Program-made: the position numbers and the translations under genes
Notes under the pieces: model-generated
Told to the model about the DNA's origin: nothing
Databases searched by the model: none
What the model saw: only the letters and a program-made list of their open reading frames with translations
Shown: one piece after another, positions 52,535 to 63,534 of the stretch
Numbering within the stretch: the first letter of the stretch is position 1
Layout: each line of letters starts with the position of its first letter
NCBI RefSeq assembly: GCF_902712855.1
Contig: NZ_LR743507.1
Coordinates: forward strand, 2,156,001 to 2,220,000
From: Variovorax paradoxus
GTDB taxonomy: Bacteria; Pseudomonadota; Gammaproteobacteria; Burkholderiales; Burkholderiaceae_C
Direction of reading: 5' to 3'
DNA length: 64,000 nucleotides

Positions 52535-53968
52535 TCAGCCTTCCTTCCAGCCCCCGCCCAGCGCCTTGTAGATCGTGAGCCGGTTGGCCTGCTCGGTGAG
52601 CTGCAGGCCGATCAGCGTCTGCTGCGCCGCGTAGTAGGCGCGCTGCGCATCGAGCACGTCGAGGTAGCTGCTCGCGCCGCTGCGGAACAGCGACTGCGAC
52701 AGCTCGAAGCTGCGCGAGGTCGCGCCGAGCAGCGAGCGCTGTGCATCGAGCCGCTCGGCCAGCGTGCGCCGCTCGGCCAGCGCGTCGGCCACTTCGCGGA
52801 AGGCGGTCTGCACGGTCTTCTCGTAGGTGGCGACCTGGATCTTCTGCTGCGCCTCGGCCACGCCCAGGCTCACCCGGTTGGCGCCGCCGTCGAAGATCGG
52901 GATGCTGATCGACGGCGCGAAGCTCCAGGCCTTGCTGCCGCCCGTGAACAAGCCCGAGAGCGTGCTGCTGGCCGTGCCGGCGGAAGCGGTGAGCGCGATG
53001 CGCGGAAAGAACGCGGCGCGCGCCGCGCCGATGTCGGCGTTGCTCGCCCGCAGCGCGTGCTCGGCGGCCAGCACGTCGGGGCGCTGCTGCAGCACGCTCG
53101 ACGGCAGGTCCGCTGGCGGCACCAGCAGTTGCGTGACCGCGGCAGAGGTCGCGTCGGGCGCGGCGGCGGGCAGCAGCTCGGCCGGCGGCACCGCACCGAC
53201 CAGCAGCGCCAGCGCATTGCGGTCCTGCTCGACCTGGCTGTCGAACGCGGCCACGTCGGCGCGCGCGGCATCGACCGTGCTCTGCGACTGCGCGAGCGCC
53301 AGGCCCGATTGCGCTCCGAGCCGGTGACTGCGCTGCACCAGGTCGAAGGACTTTCGCTGGCTCTCCAGCGTGTTGCGCGCGAGCTGCAGGCGCTGCTCGT
53401 CGGCGGCCAGCTGCAGCCATGCGGTGGCAACCGACGCGACCAGGCTGATCTGCGTGCCGCGCTGCGTCGCCTCGGTCTGGAAGTAGCTCTGCAGCGCGGC
53501 TTCGCTCAGGTTGCGCACGCGGCCGAACAGGTCGATCTCGTAGCTCGTGAGGCCGAGGTCGGCGCTGTACTGCGAGGAGATGCGCGGCTCGCCGCTGGTC
53601 GACAGGCTGCCCGGCGTGCGCGAGCGGCTGCCGCCTGCCCCGGCTTCCACCGTGGGGAACAGGCCCGCGCGCGCAATGCCGTACTGGGCGCGTGCCCGCT
53701 CGATGTTGAGCGCGGCCACGCGCAGGTCGCGGTTGTTGGCCAGCGCGAGCTCGATCGTGCCCCGCAGCCGGGGCTCGACGAAGAAGCTGCGCCAGCCGAC
53801 ATCGAGCGGCGTCGGTGCTTCGACGCCCGCGGCGGGCAGGGCCGGCGGCACCGGCGAGGCCGGCGCGGCGAAGTCGGGTGCAAGGTTGACGCAGCCGGCG
53901 AGCACGGCCGATGCGATGGCCGTCAACGCCAGCGAGCGGAACGGGAGGAAAGGGAGAGCGCGCTTCAT
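52535..53968 (-). CDS. Outer-membrane efflux lipoprotein (OprM/NodT type)
   Basis: This 477-aa outer-membrane channel of a tripartite RND pump has a lipobox LAGC with Cys at 26. Two OEP repeats carry helical alpha-barrel segments: ALANNRDLRVAALNIERARA and ARAGLFPTVEAGAG in the first, and ALRASNADIGAARAAFFPRI and PIFDGGANRVSLGVAEAQQK in the second. These are family motifs. It is the last gene of the operon, starting 1 bp after the RND pump stop. Confidence 0.92.
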   Translation of the reverse strand: MKRALPFLPFRSLALTAIASAVLAGCVNLAPDFAAPASPVPPALPAAGVEAPTPLDVGWRSFFVEPRLRGTIELALANNRDLRVAALNIERARAQYGIARAGLFPTVEAGAGGSRSRTPGSLSTSGEPRISSQYSADLGLTSYEIDLFGRVRNLSEAALQSYFQTEATQRGTQISLVASVATAWLQLAADEQRLQLARNTLESQRKSFDLVQRSHRLGAQSGLALAQSQSTVDAARADVAAFDSQVEQDRNALALLVGAVPPAELLPAAAPDATSAAVTQLLVPPADLPSSVLQQRPDVLAAEHALRASNADIGAARAAFFPRIALTASAGTASSTLSGLFTGGSKAWSFAPSISIPIFDGGANRVSLGVAEAQQKIQVATYEKTVQTAFREVADALAERRTLAERLDAQRSLLGATSRSFELSQSLFRSGASSYLDVLDAQRAYYAAQQTLIGLQLTEQANRLTIYKALGGGWKEG

Positions 53969-53969
53969 C

Positions 53970-56900
53970 TCAGTGGCCTCCCTGTTCGGCGGTCTCGCCG
54001 GGAATGGCTTGCGCGCGCTCCTGCGCCTTGCGCTGCCGCCCGGCCAGCCACCCGCGGATCAGCGCGAAGAAGAGCGGCACGAAGAAGATGCCCAGTGCGG
54101 TGCCCACCACCATGCCGCCGAGCACCGCAGTGCCGATCGACTGGCGGCCACCCGCGCCCGCGCCGGTGCCGATGGCCAGCGGCAGCACGCCGAAGCCGAA
54201 GGCCAACGAGGTCATCAGGATCGGGCGCAGCCGCAGGCGCACCGCCTGCAGCGTGGCGTCGAGCACGCTCTTGCCCTGTTCCTGCAGCTGCTTGGCGAAC
54301 TCCACGATCAGGATCGCGTTCTTCGACGACAGCCCCACCGTGGTGAGCAGGCCGACCTGGAAGTACACGTCGTTGCTCAGGCCCCTGAAGCTGGTGAACA
54401 GCAGCGCCCCCACGATGCCCAGCGGCACCACCAGGATCACCGAGAACGGCACGGACCAGCTTTCGTACAGCGCGGCCAGGCACAGGAACACGAACAGGAT
54501 CGAGATGGCGTAGAGCATCGGCGCCTGCGCGCCCGACAGGCGCTCCTGGTAGGAGGCGCCGGTCCATTCGTAGCCGATGCCCGGCGGCATCTGCTTCATC
54601 ACTTCGTCGACGGCGGCCATCGCATCGCCCGAGCTCACGCCCGGTGCGGCATCGCCGACGAACTCGTAGCTCGGGCTGCCGTTGTAGCGCTGCAGCTGCG
54701 GCGAGCCGTAGCTCCAGCGCGAGCTCGAGAACGCGGGGAAGGGCACCATCTGGCCCAGGCCGTTGCGCACGCTCCAGCGGTCGATGTCGGCGGGCAGCAT
54801 GCGGAAGTCGGTGTCGCCCTGCATGTACACGCGCTTCACGCGGCCCTTGTCGAGAAAGTCGTTGATGTAGGTGCCTCCCATCGCGCTGGACAGCGTGCTG
54901 TCGATGTCCGACGTGGCCAGGCTCAGCGCGCCGGCGCGCGCGTCGTCGATGTCCACCGCGAACTCGGGCGTGTCGTCCAGGTTGTTGCTGCGCACGTTGC
55001 GCACCTCGGGCCGCCGGCCCAGCAGGTCGATGGCCTGGTCGCGCGCATTCACCAGCGCGTCGTGGCCCAGGCCGTTGAGGTCCTTCAGGTGGAAGTTGAA
55101 GCCCGCGTTGGCACCGAGCCCGCGCACCGCCGGCGGCAGCAGCACGAACACGCGCGCATCGCGGATCGACGACAGGTCCTTGTTGGCGCGGCGCGAAAGC
55201 TCCGCGGCCGACTGGCCCGTGCCGGTGCGCTCGGCCCAGTCCTTGAGCTTGACGAAGGCGCGCGCCGAGCTCTGGTCGCCGTTCTGCCCGGTGATCACGT
55301 TCACGCTCAGCACCTCGGGCTGCTTGCCGAAGTACTGTTGCACCTGCTCGACCACCGGCTGCAGCCGCGCGTTCGACGCGCCCGGCGGCAAGGTCACCTG
55401 CACCTGCAGGAAGGCCTGGTCCTCGTCGGGCAGGAAGGATGTGGGCAGGCGCATGAACAGCAGCGCCATCACGCCCGCGATCAGCAGGTAGACCACGATG
55501 CTGCGCTTGCCGCGCCGCACGATGCCGCCGACGATGCCTTCGTAGCGGCTTGCGCCCTTGTCGAAGCCGCGATTGAAGCCCGCGAAGAAGCGGTCGACGC
55601 GCCCCGGCAGGCCGCGGCGCGGCGCGGCATGCCCGCCCTTGCGCACCGGCTTCAGGAGGGTCGCGCACAGCGCCGGCGTGAGCGTGAGCGCCACGAACAC
55701 CGACAGCGCCATGGCCGAGACGATGGTGATCGAGAACTGGCGGTAGATGACGCCGGTGGAACCGCCGAAGAAGGCCATCGGGATGAACACCGCCGACAGC
55801 ACCAGCGCGATGCCGACCAGCGCGGGCGTGATCTCGGCCATCGACTTGCGCGTGGCCTCCTTGGGCGAGAGGCCTTCTTCATGCATCACGCGCTCGACGT
55901 TCTCCACCACCACGATGGCGTCGTCCACCAGCAGGCCGATGGCCAGCACCATGCCGAACATGGTGAGCGTGTTGATCGAATAGCCTGCGAGCGACAGCAC
56001 GCCGAAGGTGCCCAGCAGCACCACCGGCACCGCGATGGCCGGAATGAGCGTGGCGCGGAAGTTCTGCAGGAACACGTACATCACCAGCACCACGAGCACC
56101 ATGGCTTCGAGCAGCGCCTTGACCACCTCGTCGATGGAGGCGCTCACGAACGGCGTGGTGTCGTAGCTGACGAAGGTCTGCAGCTGGTTGGGGAACAGGG
56201 GCTTGAGCTCCTCGATCTTGGCCTTCACCGCCTCGGCCACCTGCACCGCATTGGCGCCATCGGCCAGCACCACGCCGAGGCCCGCGCCGGGGCGGCCGCT
56301 GAGCTGCGAGCGCACCGTGAGGTTTTCCGCGCCGAGTTCCACGCGCGCCACGTCCTTCAGCCGCACCACGGCGCCGTCGGGCGCCACGCGCAGCACCACG
56401 TTCTCGAACTGCTCCGCCGTCGTCAGCTTGCTGCGCGCGGTGATGGTGGCGGTGAGCTGCTGCTGCGCACGGGCCGGCAGCGCGCCGAGCTGGCCGGCCG
56501 ACACCTGCGCGTTCTGCGCGGTGATGGCGGCGTTCACGTCCGAGGGCATCAGCGCGTACTTGCGCAGCTTGTCGGGGTCGAGCCACAGCCGCATGGCGTA
56601 GCCGGTGCCCAGCGTCTGCACTTCGCCCACGCCGTCGATGCGGCTGATCACGTCCACCAGGTTGCTGGAGATGTAGTCGCCCACGTCCACCGCCGATGCG
56701 CTGCCGTCGCCGGAGTACATCGACACGATCATCAGGAAGTCGTTGCCGCCCTTGGTGACGGTGACGCCGCGGCTCTGCACCTGCTGCGGCAGGCGCGACA
56801 TGGCCTGCTGCAGCTTGTTCTGCACCTGCATCTGCGCCACGTCGATGCTGGTGCCCGCGTTGAAGGTGAGCGACAGCCGCGCCACGCCCGACGAGTTGCT

Positions 56901-57143
56901 GGTCGACTGCATGTAGAGCAGGTTGTCCAGCCCCTTGAGCTGCTGCTCGATGACCTGGGTGACCGAGTCTTCCACCGTCTTGGCGGAGGCGCCGGTGTAG
57001 GTGGCGTTGATGGACACGCGCGGCGGCGCGATGTCGGGGTACTGCTCCAGCGGCAGCGTGCGGATCGCCATCAGCCCCGCGAGCATGACGACGATGGAGA
57101 GCACCCACGCGAAAATGGGCCGGTCGATGAAGAACTGCGCCAT
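53970..57143 (-). CDS. RND multidrug efflux pump (AcrB/MexB type)
   Basis: This 1,057-aa HAE1-family inner-membrane transporter begins MAQFFIDRPIFAWVLSIVVM, with EQYPDIAPPRVSINATYTGA after it. The TM4 Asp-Asp proton-relay pair is present in IGLLVDDAIVVVENVERVM. The porter and docking domains and the duplicated C-terminal half are of full length (AcrB has 1,049 aa). It is flanked by adaptor and channel genes with gaps of 9 bp and 1 bp. Substrates are probably hydrophobic drugs or aromatics, but no regulator gene lies adjacent. Confidence 0.95.
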   Translation of the reverse strand: MAQFFIDRPIFAWVLSIVVMLAGLMAIRTLPLEQYPDIAPPRVSINATYTGASAKTVEDSVTQVIEQQLKGLDNLLYMQSTSNSSGVARLSLTFNAGTSIDVAQMQVQNKLQQAMSRLPQQVQSRGVTVTKGGNDFLMIVSMYSGDGSASAVDVGDYISSNLVDVISRIDGVGEVQTLGTGYAMRLWLDPDKLRKYALMPSDVNAAITAQNAQVSAGQLGALPARAQQQLTATITARSKLTTAEQFENVVLRVAPDGAVVRLKDVARVELGAENLTVRSQLSGRPGAGLGVVLADGANAVQVAEAVKAKIEELKPLFPNQLQTFVSYDTTPFVSASIDEVVKALLEAMVLVVLVMYVFLQNFRATLIPAIAVPVVLLGTFGVLSLAGYSINTLTMFGMVLAIGLLVDDAIVVVENVERVMHEEGLSPKEATRKSMAEITPALVGIALVLSAVFIPMAFFGGSTGVIYRQFSITIVSAMALSVFVALTLTPALCATLLKPVRKGGHAAPRRGLPGRVDRFFAGFNRGFDKGASRYEGIVGGIVRRGKRSIVVYLLIAGVMALLFMRLPTSFLPDEDQAFLQVQVTLPPGASNARLQPVVEQVQQYFGKQPEVLSVNVITGQNGDQSSARAFVKLKDWAERTGTGQSAAELSRRANKDLSSIRDARVFVLLPPAVRGLGANAGFNFHLKDLNGLGHDALVNARDQAIDLLGRRPEVRNVRSNNLDDTPEFAVDIDDARAGALSLATSDIDSTLSSAMGGTYINDFLDKGRVKRVYMQGDTDFRMLPADIDRWSVRNGLGQMVPFPAFSSSRWSYGSPQLQRYNGSPSYEFVGDAAPGVSSGDAMAAVDEVMKQMPPGIGYEWTGASYQERLSGAQAPMLYAISILFVFLCLAALYESWSVPFSVILVVPLGIVGALLFTSFRGLSNDVYFQVGLLTTVGLSSKNAILIVEFAKQLQEQGKSVLDATLQAVRLRLRPILMTSLAFGFGVLPLAIGTGAGAGGRQSIGTAVLGGMVVGTALGIFFVPLFFALIRGWLAGRQRKAQERAQAIPGETAEQGGH

Positions 57144-57152
57144 GGCCGGACC

Positions 57153-58397
57153 TCAGCGCGCGACGGGGTTGGAAGCGGCGGTGGCGGCGTCGGGCCGGGC
57201 GCTGGCGACCGGGCCGGGTGCGGCACCCGCCGCCGGCCTGGCGCCGACATCGACCACCTTCACCTTGTCGCCGACCTTCACCCGCTGCGAGCCTTCGGTC
57301 ATCACGCGGTCGCCTGCGGCCAGGCCCTCGAGCACCTGCCAGCGCGTGCCGACCGCACGGCCGACGTGGATGGCGCGCTTCGCGACCTTGTTCTCGGCGT
57401 CGACCACCAGTGCCGAGGCGCTGCCGTCGGGCGCGCGTGTCACGGCCTGCTGCGGCACCAGCAGCGCGGCGGCGTTCGTGCCTTCCTGCAGCACGGCGCG
57501 CACGTACATGCCGGGCATCAGCAGCCTGTCGGGGTTGGGCACCACCGCGCGCAGCGTGACGCTGCCCGTGCCGGCGTCGACGGTGACGCCGCTGAAGGTC
57601 AGCCGGCCGGCGTGCGGGTACTTGCTGCCGTCTTCCAGCACCAGCTGGATGCGGGCCTCGGCGTCGCTCGCGCGCTGCAGGCGGCCGCTGGCGAGTTCGC
57701 GCTTCAGCCGCAGCAGTTCGCTGCTCGACTGGGTGACATGCACGTGGATGGGGTCGAGCTGCTGCACGGTGGTGAGTGCAGCGGCCTGGTTGGCCGTGAC
57801 CAGCGCGCCGGGCGTGACCGTCGACAGCTCGGCCCAGCCGGTGATCGGCGAGGTGATGCGGGTGTAGCCGAGCTGGATGCGCGCGGTCTGCTCCGCGGCG
57901 CGCGCCACGCCGAGATCGGCCTCGGCCTGCTGCTCGGCGGCCTGGGATTCGTCGAACACCTGCCGGCTGATGGCGTCGATCTTCACCAGCTCGGCGTTGC
58001 GGCGGGCCACGGTGCGCGAGGTGGCCAGGGCCGATTCGGCCTTGCGCACGCTGGCCTGCGCGCTGGCGTAGGCAGCCTGCAGCGGCGCCGGATCGAGCTG
58101 GTAGAGCACCTGTCCGGCCTTGACCTGCGCGCCTTCGGTGAAGAGCCGTTCCTTGAGGATGCCGCCGACCTGCGGACGGATCTCGGCGATGACCGGGGCC
58201 ATGGTACGGCCGGCCAGCTCGGTGCTCATGGCCAGCGTCTCGTGCGCCAGGGTGACCGTGCCGACTTCCTTTTCTGGTGCGGACGCGCCGTTCGGCGCGC
58301 CCGGCGTCTCCACGCTGGTGCGCGAGCAGCCTGCGAGCGCGGCGATGGCCATGGCCGTGAACAGCAGGGCGAAGCGGGAGGGGATTTGGTCAGGCAT
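57153..58397 (-). CDS. RND periplasmic adaptor lipoprotein (AcrA/MexA type)
   Basis: This 414-aa membrane-fusion protein has a lipobox LAGC (Cys at 23). It has the family barrel-sandwich and hairpin segments EIRPQVGGILKERLFTEGAQ, VKAGQVLYQLDPAPLQAAYA, ARIQLGYTRITSPITGWAEL and a beta-barrel RAVVPNPDRLLMPGMYVRAV. It is the first gene of a three-gene efflux operon. The ribosome site before ATG 58397 is weak. The C terminus is Ala/Pro-rich and variable. Confidence 0.93.
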   Translation of the reverse strand: MPDQIPSRFALLFTAMAIAALAGCSRTSVETPGAPNGASAPEKEVGTVTLAHETLAMSTELAGRTMAPVIAEIRPQVGGILKERLFTEGAQVKAGQVLYQLDPAPLQAAYASAQASVRKAESALATSRTVARRNAELVKIDAISRQVFDESQAAEQQAEADLGVARAAEQTARIQLGYTRITSPITGWAELSTVTPGALVTANQAAALTTVQQLDPIHVHVTQSSSELLRLKRELASGRLQRASDAEARIQLVLEDGSKYPHAGRLTFSGVTVDAGTGSVTLRAVVPNPDRLLMPGMYVRAVLQEGTNAAALLVPQQAVTRAPDGSASALVVDAENKVAKRAIHVGRAVGTRWQVLEGLAAGDRVMTEGSQRVKVGDKVKVVDVGARPAAGAAPGPVASARPDAATAASNPVAR

Positions 58398-58620
58398 CGG
58401 ACAGGTTGCGGAAGTAGGAAAAGGCCCCGGATGGAGCTGGCGCGCGGCTCCAAGTTCAACGGGGCGCGAGGGGCGGGGTCGGCTTTACACGCGGTTTACT
58501 GCAATTGCGGTGCCATGACGCAGAGATGATGCAGAGATGGCGGGGCAAGGGTGAGTCAAAGGCAGGGCGGTGGCGCGAAGGCGCCGTGACATGACGGCCG
58601 CAGCCGTCGCCGTGCCGCTC
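58398..58620. promoter_or_regulatory. Upstream region of the RND operon
   Basis: This is a 223-bp gap between the rhomboid gene (stop at 58621) and the adaptor start. Two identical 9-bp direct repeats (GCAGAGATG at 58520-58528 and 58531-58539) lie about 125-140 bp ahead of the adaptor start. No regulator gene or clear dyad is present here, so local repression as seen in mexR- or acrR-linked pumps is not evident. Confidence 0.4.
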
Positions 58621-60090
58621 TCAGGCACGCTGCAGGGCACGCGTGACCATGTCGTTGGGCGCGAGCCGCAGCAGGTGGGGCAGCAGGCCGATGGCCTTGT
58701 CGCGCTGCCCGGCATGCAGCAGGCCGTTGGCGCACACCGACAGCGTGTCGGCCAGTTCCGGGTGTTCAGGCGCGGTCTTCAGCAGGATCGCGCACAGCCG
58801 GTCGGCGTCCTCAAACTGGCGGATGCGCGAGAAGCGGCGGGCCAGCCGTGCCATGTCGTCGGGTTTCAGCCGCGCGCCGGGCCTGGCCTGGTCGAGGTAG
58901 GCCTTGTAGCTGGCGTGCTGCAGGGCGAGCGTGTCCGGCTCGGTGGCGGGCAGGCGGAAGATGCGGCGCGCGGCCTGATGGAAGTCTTCGCTCGCGGGCT
59001 GCAGCCGCGCGGTGTTGAACCAGGCGCGCAGCGTGTCGGTATCGCCGGGGCGCAGCGCGGCGGCGGCGCGCCACTCGGCGCAGGCGCGCTCGAACTTCAT
59101 CGCGGCGCCGTACTTCCGCGCCGCGGCCACGTGCTCCTCGAAGCGGTCCGGCTCGGGTGCAGCCGCCGCTTCGGGTGCGTGCACGCGGCGCAGCATGAGG
59201 GCGCCGGCCATCAGCGCCGCACCGGTCAGCAGACCGCCGAGGTGGGCCATGTAGGCGATGCCCTGGCCGCCGAGCCAGTGCTGCATGAGCTCGTTGACGA
59301 TCCACGCCGGCAGCAGCAGCAGCGCGGGCGCTGTCACGTAGTTGAAATAGAAGAACAGCTGATAGAAGAAGCGGATGCGTTTGAGCCGGCACATCACCGC
59401 GTACATGCCCATCAGCGCCGAGATGGCGCCCGAGGCGCCCAGGCCGTAGGTGCCCTTGCCCGCATAGGCCCAGCCGGCCAGCGCCGAAGCCCCGATGGCG
59501 CCCAGCAGGTAGAAGGTCAGGTAGGTGCCGCGCCCCAGCGCGAGTTCGACGGAGAAGCCGAACAGGAACAGGAACAGCATGTTGCCCAGCAGGTGGCCGG
59601 TGCTGCCATGCAGAAAGGCGGCGGTGAGCCAGGTCCATGGCCTGGACTCGGCATCCGTGCCGTAGTCCTGCGCCCAGCGCTCGGTGAAGGGCGCGGGCAG
59701 CATGGCCTCGTATTGCTGGCGCTCATGCTTCCATTCGCCGTACCTCGGGTTCGAGGGCGTGATGATCTCGTCCGCCTGCAGCTTCGCAAGGAACTTCCTG
59801 TCGCGCTGCAGGCCTTCGAGCAACTGCGGGTAGGCCTCTTCGTGCCGCAGCATGCGCCGCGCGACCTTGCCGCGCTTCGGGTCGGTCTTGTCGAGCCAGT
59901 CGACGAACGGCGGCAGCTCCAGCTCGGGCAGCGCGCTGTCCACGTAGTAGCCGGCGGCGCGCTCCTGGCCTTTTTCCTCGCTGCGCTGCGGCCCCCAGAA
60001 CACGATCATGTTCAGGAGGATCAGCAGCACCGTCATCCACGGCGGATTGCGCCAGCTCGGTCTTTTCTCGAGCGGGATGGCGTAGAACAC
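58621..60090 (-). CDS. Rhomboid-family intramembrane serine protease
   Basis: This 489-aa protein has a rhomboid core. Its serine motif GASGAISAL carries Ser220, the catalytic His283 is in MAHLGG, and the conserved HLLGNMLFLFLFG lies in helix 2. A hydrophobic N-terminal helix (residues 18-33) and an unusual soluble insert of about 110 residues (35-145) precede the core. A long C-terminal region of about 190 residues is rich in helical hairpins of TPR type (AACAEWRAAA-like and DADRLCAILLKTAPEHPELA). The protein is therefore much longer than GlpG (276 aa). Substrates are unknown. Confidence 0.85.
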   Translation of the reverse strand: MFYAIPLEKRPSWRNPPWMTVLLILLNMIVFWGPQRSEEKGQERAAGYYVDSALPELELPPFVDWLDKTDPKRGKVARRMLRHEEAYPQLLEGLQRDRKFLAKLQADEIITPSNPRYGEWKHERQQYEAMLPAPFTERWAQDYGTDAESRPWTWLTAAFLHGSTGHLLGNMLFLFLFGFSVELALGRGTYLTFYLLGAIGASALAGWAYAGKGTYGLGASGAISALMGMYAVMCRLKRIRFFYQLFFYFNYVTAPALLLLPAWIVNELMQHWLGGQGIAYMAHLGGLLTGAALMAGALMLRRVHAPEAAAAPEPDRFEEHVAAARKYGAAMKFERACAEWRAAAALRPGDTDTLRAWFNTARLQPASEDFHQAARRIFRLPATEPDTLALQHASYKAYLDQARPGARLKPDDMARLARRFSRIRQFEDADRLCAILLKTAPEHPELADTLSVCANGLLHAGQRDKAIGLLPHLLRLAPNDMVTRALQRA

Positions 60091-60201
60091 GGTGCGTTTC
60101 CGGGTTGTCGGCTTCGCCGCTTACGGGCGGCCGACGCCGGGCCGCCGCAGGCCGAGCCCCGCCTGCCCGGTGGGGGATGGCGTCGCAGGAGCGCAGCGGG
60201 C

Positions 60202-60220
60202 AAAAAGCCGGGGGCCCGGC
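60202..60220 (-). terminator. Terminator after argH
   Basis: Read on the minus strand, a GCCGG-GCCC-CCGGC hairpin is followed directly by TTTTT, and begins 4 nt after the argH stop. The stem is short but GC-rich and the T-run is clear. It should separate argH from the downstream rhomboid gene. Confidence 0.65.
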
Positions 60221-60224
60221 ATTC

Positions 60225-61622
<1,398 letters not shown>

Positions 61623-61660
61623 GGGAGCCGTCCAGGAGGCAATAATGGGTTGGTCACCCG

Positions 61661-62770
61661 ATGGATCAGATGTCTGCGATGCGCAACCCGGCGATTTTAT
61701 CGGCCAGCTCCACCCCCACGTCCCCGTCTTCTCCGGAAAGGCCGGAACGGGCGCGCGTGCCCCTGCGCGGCAGTCCCTCGATCTTCGATGCCTGCCAGAT
61801 CGGCGTGGTGCTGCGCACCGTGGTCTTCGTGGAAGTGGTGGTGGCGATCGCCACGCTCTTCGTGGTCTCCACGCCCGGCGAATGGCTGGTGCAGGCGGCG
61901 ACGGTCACCGGTGCCGCGCTGCCCGCCACGCTGCTGTGGCTGGTGGCCGCCTGCGGGCTCAAGAAACCGCTGCGGCGTCTGCCGAAACACTGGCAGTACG
62001 CGGCCGGTGCGGTGCTGGGTGCCCTGTCTGCGCTCTACGGCTGCGGCCTGCTGCGCATGACGGGCGTGCTCACCAATGCGCCATGGCTGGCCAGTGCACT
62101 GGCCGGCGCCCTGTTCGCGGGGCTGGTGATGGCCGCAATGGTGTTGCGTGCCCGCGGCCAGACGCCGGCCGCGACCACCGCGCGGCTGGAGGAACTGCAG
62201 TCGCGCATCCGCCCGCACTTCCTCTTCAACACGCTCAACAGCGCCATTGCGCTGGTGCGCGAGGAGCCCGCCAAGGCCGAGACCATGCTGGAAGACCTGG
62301 CCGAGCTGTTCCGCCAGGCGCTGGCCGACCCCGGCGAATCGGGCACGCTGGCCGACGAGATCGCGCTCGCCGAGCGTTACCTTGCCATCGAGCAGGTGCG
62401 CTTCGGCGATCGGCTGCGCATCCGCTGGGACCTGGACGTCGCCGCCAGCAAGGCGCGGCTGCCGCCGCTTCTGCTGCAGCCGCTGGTGGAGAACGCGATC
62501 AAGCACGGCGTCGAGCCCAGCCCCGAGGGCGCCAAGCTGCGCATCCGGACCGAGCGGCGCGGCAGCATGGTGGTGATCGAGGTGGTCAACAGCCTGCCGC
62601 CGCTGCGCTGGGCCGACGAGCCGCTGCCGCGCGGCCACGGCATCGCGCTGGCGAACGTGCGCGACCGGCTGCGGCTGCTGCACGACATGCAGATGCAGTT
62701 CAGCGCCGGCATGGACCAGAAGAACTACCGCGTGCGCATCGCCATTCCCGCAGACTCCGCCGAACCATGA
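61661..62770 (+). CDS. LytS/AlgZ-type sensor histidine kinase
   Basis: This 369-aa membrane kinase has about four hydrophobic helices between residues 48 and 165. The His_kinase (LytS) domain contains RIRPHFLFNTLNSAIALVRE, which carries the phospho-acceptor His. The ATP-binding domain has PLVENAIKHGVEP (N-box) and GHGIALANVRDRLRLL (G-box). It overlaps the response regulator by 4 bp. The gene order argH / kinase / LytTR regulator is that of fimS(algZ)-algR in Pseudomonas, so it is likely that homologous system. ATG 61661 or 61673 could be the start. Confidence 0.88.
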   Translation: MDQMSAMRNPAILSASSTPTSPSSPERPERARVPLRGSPSIFDACQIGVVLRTVVFVEVVVAIATLFVVSTPGEWLVQAATVTGAALPATLLWLVAACGLKKPLRRLPKHWQYAAGAVLGALSALYGCGLLRMTGVLTNAPWLASALAGALFAGLVMAAMVLRARGQTPAATTARLEELQSRIRPHFLFNTLNSAIALVREEPAKAETMLEDLAELFRQALADPGESGTLADEIALAERYLAIEQVRFGDRLRIRWDLDVAASKARLPPLLLQPLVENAIKHGVEPSPEGAKLRIRTERRGSMVVIEVVNSLPPLRWADEPLPRGHGIALANVRDRLRLLHDMQMQFSAGMDQKNYRVRIAIPADSAEP

Positions 62771-63534
62771 CCCTCAAGACCCTCATCGTCGACGACGAAT
62801 CGCTCGCCCGCTCGCGCCTGCGGACCCTGCTGCGCGACTGCGCCTCGCCCGCCGCCGAGGTGGTGGCCGAGGCCTCGCAGGGCGCCGAGGCGCTGCAGCA
62901 GCTGGCCACGATGGCGCTCGACCTGGTGCTTCTCGACGTGCACATGCCCGGCGTCGACGGCATCGAGGTCGCGCGCGAATTGCGCAGCCGCGCCGACGCG
63001 CCGGCGGTGGTGTTCGTGACGGCGCATGCCACGCACGCGGTGACTGCCTTCGAGCTCGATGCGGTCGACTACCTCACGAAGCCGGTGCGTGCCGAACGCC
63101 TGCAGCAGGCGCTGCTGAAGGCCGAGCGCTTCCTGAAGGAGCGCCGCGCACTGCAGGCCCCCGCCGCGGCACCGGCCCTGCCGACACCGCCGGAAAGCGT
63201 GCTGATCCAGGACCGCGGCCGCGCCGAACGCGTGCCGCTGTCCGAAGTGCTCTACCTCAAGTCCGAGTACAAGTACCTCACCGTGCGCACCGCCACGCGC
63301 AGCCACATCCTGGACGGTTCTCTCAACGAGTTCGAGGAGCGCTATCCGAACCGTTTCCTGCGGGTGCACCGCAATGCGCTGGTGGCGCGCGCCGCCATCC
63401 GCGCGCTCGAGAAATACGACGATGGCGAGGACGCCGAGGGCTGGGCGCTGCGGCTCGACGCCGTTCCCGAGCCCGTGGCCGTGTCGCGCCGGCAGCTTGC
63501 CGCCGTGCGCGAAGTGCTGAAGGAGACGCGATGA
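62767..63534 (+). CDS. LytTR-family response regulator (AlgR-like)
   Basis: This 255-aa regulator has a receiver domain at residues 1-120, with acidic pocket VDDE, phosphorylation site Asp57 in VLLDVHMPG and Lys in VDYLTKPVRAE. A Pro/Ala-rich linker and a C-terminal LytTR DNA-binding domain follow (VLIQDRGRAERVPLSEVLYL, KYLTVRTATRSHILDGSLNE, FLRVHRNALVAR). It pairs with the LytS kinase through a 4-bp overlap and is coupled to the AI-2E permease gene through another. In Pseudomonas the homologous AlgR controls alginate and twitching motility; the targets here are unknown. Confidence 0.92.
   Translation: MTLKTLIVDDESLARSRLRTLLRDCASPAAEVVAEASQGAEALQQLATMALDLVLLDVHMPGVDGIEVARELRSRADAPAVVFVTAHATHAVTAFELDAVDYLTKPVRAERLQQALLKAERFLKERRALQAPAAAPALPTPPESVLIQDRGRAERVPLSEVLYLKSEYKYLTVRTATRSHILDGSLNEFEERYPNRFLRVHRNALVARAAIRALEKYDDGEDAEGWALRLDAVPEPVAVSRRQLAAVREVLKETR

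Noticed and set aside
53547..58529. A 1,660-codon plus-strand open frame opposite the RND operon
   Set aside because: It is antisense to three unmistakable efflux genes; the translated product is low-complexity His/Arg/Gln/Ala with no family features.
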